A stretch of 64,000 nt of DNA, taken from NCBI RefSeq assembly GCF_027980145.1, contig NZ_JAMZNK010000023.1, positions 17,891-81,890 on the forward strand. Direction: 5' to 3'. Within the stretch, counting starts at the first letter, position 1. Every line of letters begins with the position of its first letter. Source of the DNA: Flavobacterium azizsancarii. Lineage in GTDB: Bacteria; Bacteroidota; Bacteroidia; Flavobacteriales; Flavobacteriaceae. A program made the translations under genes and the position numbers. This document shows positions 6,729 to 13,304 of the stretch, piece after piece. A model generated the notes under the pieces. That model was not told the DNA's origin. It saw nothing but the letters and a program-made list of their open reading frames with translations, and did no database searches.

Positions 6729-9700
6729 TTATGAGAATGGCATATTGTTGGCTGCCTGCTCTTGGGTAATCTCAATTATCTTATGCAAAAAATCGTTTTC
6801 TGATTTTGTGCGGCCGGATCCAAGGGTATTATTTACCCACGTCGTAAATTCGCTTTCCTTATCTATTTTTGCCTCAGCCAGGTAGGTAGTGATTTTTCTT
6901 TGGCTGCTGTCCCTGATATCCAGTAGCCATGACTTGTCAAATGCCTGATGTGTATCCAAGGTTTTGGTTGCTTGATTGAGTTTCCATAACTCCATTACGA
7001 CTTGTGCTTTTTTTTCAGTTTTTTCATTAGCCTGCATGGGAATGATCTTAAGTCCAGGAAAGCAAGGCAGTAATTCATCAGTGGGTAAAATAGGATATAT
7101 ATATTCCATTTTTAACGCCTTGTTATTTCCCGAAGTAAGGAATTGCTCCATTGAGATAAAGAAGTCTCTGGAGGCACGTACGGCATTTGTTATCGTATTA
7201 TTGGAAACGCTGACCAATGTAAAAAAAGTTGCAGGGTATCCTGCCAGGGGACTTAAAGCTGCCAATATCTTTATTAAGTATTCTTCATTGCGGAAATCTA
7301 TACCTTCTATAGCAATAGGTACGGTAATTAAGGTCTCCGTTTCTATAAATTGTTTGGGAGCAGTAAGACTTATTCCCGTAATTTGAGATGTAGTATCGAG
7401 TATGAACGAGAGCTGATGTAAGCGATTGAGCATGAAATTGCGGTACCACAGCTCAATAGCCTTTTTAGCTACAGCTACTTTTGGCTGTTCCTCAATAGGA
7501 AGGTGTGCCATAGTGTAAAGCACACTTTGGTAAAGCCTTGTGTATAGAATATTCTCCTGCCGGTCCCTTGAATCAGAATCAAAATAAGCAATAGTAAGTT
7601 TTTCCATTTCATGGAACGCCTCCTGCATCTGTTCAAGGTTAAAAAAAGCAGCTTTTAAATTGATGCAGGCTACGTTGCGGTCATTATCCCCTTTTGGAGA
7701 AAATAGGCTATACACCTGATTGTTGGAATTATTTAAAGAGTTAATCCATTTTTTAATCGGCTTTTCCATATTTGCCCTATGTTTGCTATCAGTCATTTTC
7801 CTGCCATAGCTCGGATAAGGTTTTTCAGGATTTATAGAGGTGCCGAGTTTCTCCCTTGAAATTTCAAAAGCCTTTAGGGCTCCATGATGTTTGGATGCAT
7901 TGGCTTCAAATTTGGCATCGGTTATCTTTAGCAAGTTTCGTACCCATTCTATCGCTATATCTCGAATATCAAGCATATTTTTCTGCCACTGATAGGCCGA
8001 ACTGACTTCATAATTTTTTTCGATGGTATCTGTCCAGATGCGGTTGTAACGGCTTTCGAAACGATCAGTTATATTTTGTGGGCTCATGCTTTTTTGGGAA
8101 TCTCTTAAGGTATGTTCTACAATTTCCCTGGAAGGATAAGGCAGCATTAGTGCAGTAGCTTTGTACATTTTGAAAAAGGGAAGAAAATTAAATACGATTT
8201 CAATGCGGTTTACACTTAAATCATTGGCAGGAATATTTTCAGTGCCATCAATGATATATTCTAGCAAGATATCTTTTCCTTCCTGCTTTATTGATAAAGT
8301 ATTGGTTGTTCTTCTCAGATAGTTTATGATATATGTTTTATGTTTTTTTGTAAAGTCTTGAAATTTAGCGGGATGGAATATTCTGTGGAATTGCATGAGA
8401 CCTTTGGCTTCTTCCAAGGGCATGGCAGGCAGATTTGCATGGAGAGCCTTGGGATCAAATAAATGCAAAAAGCTTATATCCAGTTTTAATTTTCCGAACC
8501 ATTTGGAAAGATCGTCGAGCCCTGAGTAGGATATTGCCTGTACTGTCCTTGTAGCCAGAGCTTCTTTTAACATCTCGGCAAAATAGCAAACATCGGTCGT
8601 GTCAGGATTATAGGGTGGCAATTCTTTCAGGATTTCCACATAGTACTCGAGATTCTTACGCATTCCTTGCGGTACGATACTAATTAGGCTTTCGAATGTA
8701 TTTAGGTTCAAGCCGGGAATGGTATGCAGGGTGAAGAGCAATATGCCCCCTTTTTGAAATGCCCGGTCGTAGACATGCTTATTCTCTATCCAATATTTTT
8801 GAGGTTCGCCATGGGTAATACCGTCCAATGCATTTGCAATGGCTATATAAGGGCGCTCCTTAAGCATCCCTGCCATCTGACGGTAAAAAGCTTTGCGGTC
8901 TGTCTGTCCAAGGAGCAGAGGTGCAGCTATAAAGAAATCTTCTGTATCGCTTTGATCAAGTATGGGATAAAGATTGATAAGGGATTCAGATAAGGAAAGG
9001 CTCCTGTGGAGTATATCGCGCATATGAATGGAGCGTACGGGATGTAGGCCTTCGATAAAAGTATTTTCAAAATTCAGGAAATACTCATCCTGAAGTTCGG
9101 AAAGTACTTCTCCTCGGTCTTGAGTAAATCCGGTGGATGAGGCAATATATTCAAGGAGCTGCGATGTATTGATTTTTATATTCATAGAATCTGCCAGAGA
9201 TACCATTCGGAGTATTTCTATTTTGGCAGCGGCTCCGATACGTTGATTGAGCGTTTTTATTTGGGCATCTATTCGCTCGTGTATCATCTGACCACGGGTT
9301 AATAGAAAGGTATATTCAATAAGAAGGCCTCTTTGACTAACTTGCTCCCAGACAGGCTGCCATTGGGAGATATCAGGATGTATTTTTCCCTTATTACTAA
9401 ACTGCTTGAATATTTCTCTGGCTTCTTCTGGGGATAGAGAAATATCGATATGGCGCACTGCTATCCTGGATATATCGGATCCATAACGGATCCAGTCTTC
9501 GTGACGAGAGGTAATGATATATTTTACAGGTAGCTGTGCGGTAAGTTCCACTAGATGTGCCCAATATTCCAGAGCAGATGACAAACCGTCTACGACCACT
9601 AGTGGATATTGCCCGATGGCAACCCGGGATTCCATAAACTCTGTAATGGAGTTGGCTTGTTCATGGTTTCTTACGCTGCTTATGCGATAAACAGTATGTT

Positions 9701-10661
9701 GAGGGCAAAGATTGTAGCTCACTTGCCAGGCCAGTGTGGATTTACCTTGTCCGCTTGATGAGCGTATGATAACGACATCACTTAATTTCAAGGTATCATA
9801 TATTTCCTTTTCCCAAAACTTCCTGCGTGCTGGTAGTCCTGAGGCAATATGATAAGGTTGTGCAGCCTTGCCATCATAATAATGACTGTCATTTCCAGCA
9901 CTGCTGTTCAAATAATCTACGGGTTCAATCCATTTATGTTTGATAGCCTCATTTATAGGTGCTTTTGAAAAAGTATCATTAATATCTGTAAAAAGCAGTG
10001 CTAGATTTTCATAACCTATAGTTTGACGTTTTTGCGACCATTGAAGCACATGATAGGACAAACCGCTAATAAACTGCATTTCGGTACCACGGTTAACATT
10101 CCAATTCTTGTAGAGATGTCCATTTATTTCTTGAGTAAGCTCAGATATAGTATGTTTTTCAAAGGTAATTCTTTGCAAAAAATCCACAATATTAAATTCA
10201 TTTTCATAGACCAGTTTTATTTTTTTCTGCCAATGTTCAAATGCTCGGTTACTTAATCTGGAATCAAATAATTCTTGCAAAAGACCTTCAGCTATTTTAA
10301 AGTTATAAACCAGCCTGAAGGTACTCTGGAGATCGGCAAGGTAGATCGGTATAAAATTTTGAAGCACTCCCATTGCCCAGAAATCAGCTGCATTAATTTT
10401 GTTTTCGGAGGATTTTAATTGGATATAATTGTGACTGTCTAAAGTTAACGCGGGACGGATAAGATCTACGTCCTCAATACCTTCCAATCGAATTGTAGTT
10501 GTCGAGTTTGAGTCGGCGAGCTGTGCTAGCAGTAAGTGGCAGCTGTAAAGCATTTGGTAGTTGATACCACGAAAATTGACTGCCCCGCCGGTCCTTTTAC
10601 GTAAAAGTTCTTCCAAAGTGTAAGAAGTAAGAGCCGTGGAAACTTTGGAGGATTTACTCAT
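6729..10661 (-). CDS. Avs-like STAND NTPase with N-terminal nuclease-like domain
   Basis: A 1310-residue multidomain protein. Residues 20-130 resemble the DUF4297/Cap4 dsDNA nuclease family: TGGAVNFRGINYQ, then acidic residues in RLEGIEDVDLI (E60, D64, D66) and a QLK motif (Q81, K83), fitting a PD-(D/E)xK core. Residues 290-400 form a P-loop NTPase: Walker A SSSGQGKST (301-309), Walker B ending at D358 in PLVVVDG, and a sensor arginine in IITSRHEDW (R386), as in STAND ATPases. The remaining 900 residues look helical and probably sense a phage protein. By family logic (Avs2/Avs3-type proteins), target recognition would drive oligomerisation and DNA cleavage; that is inference. Hand counts on three 60-base lines of this gene gave 38-50% G+C, against about 33% in two core-gene lines, which supports transfer. 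It stands alone, without a partner gene. Confidence 0.8.
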   Translation of the reverse strand: MSKSSKVSTALTSYTLEELLRKRTGGAVNFRGINYQMLYSCHLLLAQLADSNSTTTIRLEGIEDVDLIRPALTLDSHNYIQLKSSENKINAADFWAMGVLQNFIPIYLADLQSTFRLVYNFKIAEGLLQELFDSRLSNRAFEHWQKKIKLVYENEFNIVDFLQRITFEKHTISELTQEINGHLYKNWNVNRGTEMQFISGLSYHVLQWSQKRQTIGYENLALLFTDINDTFSKAPINEAIKHKWIEPVDYLNSSAGNDSHYYDGKAAQPYHIASGLPARRKFWEKEIYDTLKLSDVVIIRSSSGQGKSTLAWQVSYNLCPQHTVYRISSVRNHEQANSITEFMESRVAIGQYPLVVVDGLSSALEYWAHLVELTAQLPVKYIITSRHEDWIRYGSDISRIAVRHIDISLSPEEAREIFKQFSNKGKIHPDISQWQPVWEQVSQRGLLIEYTFLLTRGQMIHERIDAQIKTLNQRIGAAAKIEILRMVSLADSMNIKINTSQLLEYIASSTGFTQDRGEVLSELQDEYFLNFENTFIEGLHPVRSIHMRDILHRSLSLSESLINLYPILDQSDTEDFFIAAPLLLGQTDRKAFYRQMAGMLKERPYIAIANALDGITHGEPQKYWIENKHVYDRAFQKGGILLFTLHTIPGLNLNTFESLISIVPQGMRKNLEYYVEILKELPPYNPDTTDVCYFAEMLKEALATRTVQAISYSGLDDLSKWFGKLKLDISFLHLFDPKALHANLPAMPLEEAKGLMQFHRIFHPAKFQDFTKKHKTYIINYLRRTTNTLSIKQEGKDILLEYIIDGTENIPANDLSVNRIEIVFNFLPFFKMYKATALMLPYPSREIVEHTLRDSQKSMSPQNITDRFESRYNRIWTDTIEKNYEVSSAYQWQKNMLDIRDIAIEWVRNLLKITDAKFEANASKHHGALKAFEISREKLGTSINPEKPYPSYGRKMTDSKHRANMEKPIKKWINSLNNSNNQVYSLFSPKGDNDRNVACINLKAAFFNLEQMQEAFHEMEKLTIAYFDSDSRDRQENILYTRLYQSVLYTMAHLPIEEQPKVAVAKKAIELWYRNFMLNRLHQLSFILDTTSQITGISLTAPKQFIETETLITVPIAIEGIDFRNEEYLIKILAALSPLAGYPATFFTLVSVSNNTITNAVRASRDFFISMEQFLTSGNNKALKMEYIYPILPTDELLPCFPGLKIIPMQANEKTEKKAQVVMELWKLNQATKTLDTHQAFDKSWLLDIRDSSQRKITTYLAEAKIDKESEFTTWVNNTLGSGRTKSENDFLHKIIEITQEQAANNMPFS

Positions 10662-10827
10662 ATTGGTTTGTTAAAAGTTAATATTTTGTTGGAAGAGAAA
10701 GATACAGAAAAATTATTAGTTTTAATTTGGAAATAGACTTCCTTATAAGGACAAGAAGTGCTAATGATTAAACCTTAATCATTTCTAAGTTTAAATTACT
10801 TTTTTATGAACTTAAAAAAGCGGAATT

Positions 10828-10998
10828 ATGGAGAAAGATATTGACTACAGTAATTCAAAGTTGACACCGGAAAAGGCTTTACAGATGCTTAGATCTGAGG
10901 GATTAGATATTACTATTGAACAGGCAGAGGAAATCTTGTATTTCTTAAGAATAATTGCTAATATCGCTGTGTTAAAACATTTAAATGTAACAAAATGA
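10828..10998 (+). CDS. 56-residue protein coupled to the serine recombinase
   Basis: A short gene starting at ATG 10828. Its product is mostly helical, with the stretch PEKALQMLRSEGLDITIEQA followed by a hydrophobic helix. The stop TGA overlaps the recombinase start in an ATGA arrangement (10995-10998), so the two are almost certainly translationally coupled. From memory, similar proteins of 55-80 residues precede recombinases and mobilisation genes in other Bacteroidota elements. Candidate roles are a small regulator or a recombination directionality factor; the sequence does not decide. The overlap, and the absence of other coding sense here, are the main support. Confidence 0.7.
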   Translation: MEKDIDYSNSKLTPEKALQMLRSEGLDITIEQAEEILYFLRIIANIAVLKHLNVTK

Positions 10999-12545
10999 GT
11001 AAGATAGCGGACTTGTACATTCGTGTAAGTACTGATGAGCAGGCAGAAAAAGGTTTCTCGCAACGTAATCAGGAAGAAATGTTAAGAAAATATTGTAGCA
11101 TAAACCAAATACAGATACGTAATGTAATTTATGAAGATCATTCAGCAAAGACTTTTAATAGACCTCAATGGAAAAAATTCTTAGCTGATGTGAAGAAATA
11201 TAAAAATAAAATTAATCTGGTTCTTTTTATGAAATGGGATAGATTCAGCCGTAATGCGGGTGATGCTTATCAAATGATCAATGTCTTACGGAAACTGGGT
11301 ATTGACCCGCAGGCTATAGAGCAGCCACTTGACCTGAGTGTTCCGGAAAACAAAATGATGCTTGCATTTTACCTGGCTGCCCCCGAAGTTGAAAATGACC
11401 GTCGAGCATTAAATACCTTTCAGGGACTTAGAAGGGGTAAGAAAGAAGGAAGGCATATGGGCATGGCTCCTTATGGATATGCCAATAAGATAACTGAGGA
11501 TGGAAAAAAATATATTGCCATTGTACCGGAGAAAGCAGCAAAACTAGTTTGGATATTCGAACAGGTTGCTAGAAATGTTTTTAGTACCGAGTCTATTTAC
11601 CAGATGGCCAAGGACAAGGGACTGATCCTGTCCAAGAGTAACTTGTGGATCATCCTTAGGAATCCACTTTACTGCGGAAAAATAGTAGTTCCTAAATACA
11701 GAGACGAAGAAGAAAGATGGGTAACTGGACAACACGATGCCATTATTAGTGATGGCTTATTTTATCGCGTACAAGATGTACTTGACAGTAAAGCGAGGAC
11801 ATATAGGCCAAAGATTAAGACAATTGAAAATTTCCCATTGCGAGGTTTCTTTCTATGTCCCGAATGCGGTCAGAAGTTAACAGGCAGCAAATGTAAAGGA
11901 AGGAATAAATATTACTACTATTATCATTGTGATAAAGATTGTAAATGGAGAGTTAACTCTGAGATTGTCAATAAAATATTTAAAGACAATTTAAATAAAT
12001 TCAAACCTTTACAAGAGGTAAAGAAACTATATGCGGCAGTTTTGCTTGAAGGATACAGAGAACACACTGGATTAGTAGCTAACGAAAAAAAGAAGTCGCT
12101 TGAACAAATTGCAGCTTACGAAAAGAAATTATCGGTTGCCAGAAATCTATTAGTAAGTGAGAAAATTGATGCTGAGGACTATAATCTGATGAAGAATGAA
12201 TACAATGAAATTATCAGTAATCTGGAAAAAGAGATAGGAAATGTAGAGGACGACAGAGGGAATATAGAGTATTTAACGAACTCGGGATTGGAAAACCTCT
12301 TGAAGCTTGGTGAAGCCTTTGATAATGCGAGTTTAGCCGATTCAAGGGAGATAATTGGTTTAATTTTTCCTGAAAATTTTACATTTCGAGAAAACAAAAT
12401 CCAAACCGCTAGGATCAACGAAATGGTTAACTGTATATACTTGGTAAACAACAGATTACGGGCAAAAAAAAACGGGACAAAAGATGATATTTTTCTTTTG
12501 TCCCGAGTAGTGACCTCGACTGGATTCAAACCAGTAACCTCTTGA
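10995..12545 (+). CDS. Large serine recombinase (integrase), 3' end inside tRNA-Arg
   Basis: A site-specific recombinase of the large serine family, 516 residues. The resolvase domain covers residues 1-150, with catalytic S12 in YIRVSTDEQ and the arginine-bearing segment KWDRFSRNAGD. The Recombinase domain spans about 155-260. A zinc ribbon has C288, C291, C312 and C316. A coiled-coil region lies at 365-415. The last ten residues (from about 507) and the stop are read from the antisense of tRNA-Arg, and the codons just before them run through the tRNA terminator hairpin. The natural C-terminus therefore depends on the site of insertion. It is coupled by ATGA overlap to the small gene upstream. 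It probably inserted the island; most large serine integrases do not use tRNA ends, which makes this one unusual. Confidence 0.9.
   Translation: MSKIADLYIRVSTDEQAEKGFSQRNQEEMLRKYCSINQIQIRNVIYEDHSAKTFNRPQWKKFLADVKKYKNKINLVLFMKWDRFSRNAGDAYQMINVLRKLGIDPQAIEQPLDLSVPENKMMLAFYLAAPEVENDRRALNTFQGLRRGKKEGRHMGMAPYGYANKITEDGKKYIAIVPEKAAKLVWIFEQVARNVFSTESIYQMAKDKGLILSKSNLWIILRNPLYCGKIVVPKYRDEEERWVTGQHDAIISDGLFYRVQDVLDSKARTYRPKIKTIENFPLRGFFLCPECGQKLTGSKCKGRNKYYYYYHCDKDCKWRVNSEIVNKIFKDNLNKFKPLQEVKKLYAAVLLEGYREHTGLVANEKKKSLEQIAAYEKKLSVARNLLVSEKIDAEDYNLMKNEYNEIISNLEKEIGNVEDDRGNIEYLTNSGLENLLKLGEAFDNASLADSREIIGLIFPENFTFRENKIQTARINEMVNCIYLVNNRLRAKKNGTKDDIFLLSRVVTSTGFKPVTS
12473..12505 (-). terminator. Current tRNA-Arg terminator, carried by the island
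   Basis: A perfect 12-bp stem with a 9-base loop, followed on the minus strand by a run of nine T. It begins 6 bases beyond the tRNA 3' end. It also lies within the last codons of the recombinase gene on the other strand, so the element brings its own terminator for the tRNA it interrupts. Confidence 0.75.
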
Positions 12546-12584
12546 GCCGTAATCAAGTGCGCTATTCAGTTGCGCCACGAGGCC
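12511..12584 (-). tRNA. tRNA-Arg(ACG)
   Basis: A full cloverleaf on the minus strand, 74 bases with no encoded CCA. The 7-bp acceptor stem has one G-U pair, and the D stem GCGC/GCGC and anticodon stem CTTGA/TCAAG are intact. The loop TTACGGC gives anticodon ACG, which needs A34-to-inosine editing to read CGU/CGC/CGA. The D loop has G18-A19 instead of G18-G19, and the T loop has U56 instead of C56, so an A19-U56 pair could replace the usual G19-C56. The 3' 13 bases are the insertion core of the neighbouring elements. Promoter at 12653-12682, terminator at 12473-12505. Confidence 0.93.
12512..12524. repeat. Insertion core in the tRNA-Arg 3' end
   Basis: A 13-base block covering the 3' acceptor strand and the start of the T arm. 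It is identical at 5172-5184 and has one mismatch at 1767-1779. The three copies mark the junctions of the two stacked elements. Confidence 0.75.
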
Positions 12585-12618
12585 TTTTTTGTTTGCAATA
12601 AGCTTATTTTTTGTACCT

Positions 12619-12650
12619 TTATTGTGCCCTTATTGTGCCCTTATTGCGGG
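12619..12650. repeat. 11-bp tandem repeat in the tRNA-Arg leader
   Basis: Two perfect 11-base units (TTATTGTGCCC on the plus strand) and a partial third, lying between the predicted transcription start and the mature 5' end of the tRNA. Confidence 0.5.
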
Positions 12651-12652
12651 TG

Positions 12653-12682
12653 CAAAGATAGGAATAAATGTGAGATATCCAA
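12653..12682 (-). promoter_or_regulatory. tRNA-Arg promoter
   Basis: On the minus strand TTG (12682-12680), a 19-base spacer and TATCTTTG (12660-12653) match the Bacteroidota vegetative promoter pattern exactly. Transcription would start near 12646, about 60 bases ahead of the mature tRNA. Confidence 0.75.
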
Positions 12683-12710
12683 GCATAAAATAACATAAAA
12701 ATGAAAAAAA

Positions 12711-13223
12711 ATGAAGATTGAAAATTATATACGTGATATTCAGGGATTTCCAAAAAAAGAAATTTTGTTTAAAGACATCACTCCGTTACTAAATGATGCG
12801 ATAGCCAGAAAAGAGGCGCTTTCTATTTTAGTAGGATCGCTAAACGGACAAAATATAGATAAGGTTGTAGGAGCAGAGAGCCGGGGTTTTTTCTTTGGTA
12901 TATTATTGGCTCAGGAATTAAATGCAGGTTTTGTTCCTGTGAGAAAACCCAAAAAACTTCCTTATGAAATAATATCGGCTTCTTATGAACTGGAATACGG
13001 TATAGATAGTTTAGAGATGCACACAGACGCAATAAAAAAAGGCGACAGGGTTTTGATTCATGATGATGTTTTAGCGACAGGAGGGACAGCGAAGGCTGTT
13101 TGTGAACTTGTAGAAAAATTAGGAGGTGAAATTGTACAATGCAATTTCCTGATGGAACTTAGTTTTTTAAACGGAAGAGAAAAAATTAAGGAACATCCAA
13201 TTTTTGCTGCTATTACCTATTAA
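12711..13223 (+). CDS. apt: Adenine phosphoribosyltransferase
   Basis: A purine salvage enzyme making AMP from adenine and PRPP in the cytoplasm. The 170-residue length is standard. The N-terminus IRDIQGFPKKEILFKDITPL is the Apt signature, and the PRPP-binding loop is VLIHDDVLATGGTAKA. It lies on the chromosomal side of tRNA-Arg, divergent from it, and is convergent with pheT, with which it shares a two-way terminator. It looks intact and ordinary. Confidence 0.97.
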   Translation: MKIENYIRDIQGFPKKEILFKDITPLLNDAIARKEALSILVGSLNGQNIDKVVGAESRGFFFGILLAQELNAGFVPVRKPKKLPYEIISASYELEYGIDSLEMHTDAIKKGDRVLIHDDVLATGGTAKAVCELVEKLGGEIVQCNFLMELSFLNGREKIKEHPIFAAITY

Positions 13224-13247
13224 GGATAGAAATTGTCAAAAATAAAA

Positions 13248-13281
13248 AATCCCAATTCTGAAATAATTCAAAATTGGGATT
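13248..13281. terminator. Two-way terminator between apt and pheT
   Basis: A 10-bp AATCCCAATT stem with extra pairing in the loop, sited between the convergent apt and pheT stops. It is preceded by a run of A and followed by a few T. Confidence 0.7.
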
Positions 13282-13304
13282 CTTATGTTTTGTAGAAAAC
13301 GATC

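Larger units (their letters stand above)
5172..12511. mobile_element. Serine-recombinase island at tRNA-Arg (younger insertion)
   Basis: A unit of about 7.3 kb between the tRNA 3'-end copies at 5172-5184 and 12512-12524, which are identical over 13 bases. It starts with the 122-bp end repeat. It carries a DUF1275 gene, a large STAND NTPase gene, a 56-residue gene and a large serine recombinase, and ends with a terminator. The recombinase sits at the tRNA end, as expected for an integrative element. No transfer or phage structural genes are present, so it is a small integrative island that may be mobilised by another element. Boundaries are inferred from the repeats. Confidence 0.7.

Noticed and set aside
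6976..7386. Plus-strand open frame inside the STAND gene
   Set aside because: It is antisense to a long gene with clear motifs and has no recognisable features.
12473..12505. Hairpin considered as an attenuator of the recombinase gene
   Set aside because: The T-run is on the tRNA strand, and matching hairpins sit at the same place beside the other two tRNA-end copies, so tRNA termination explains it better.
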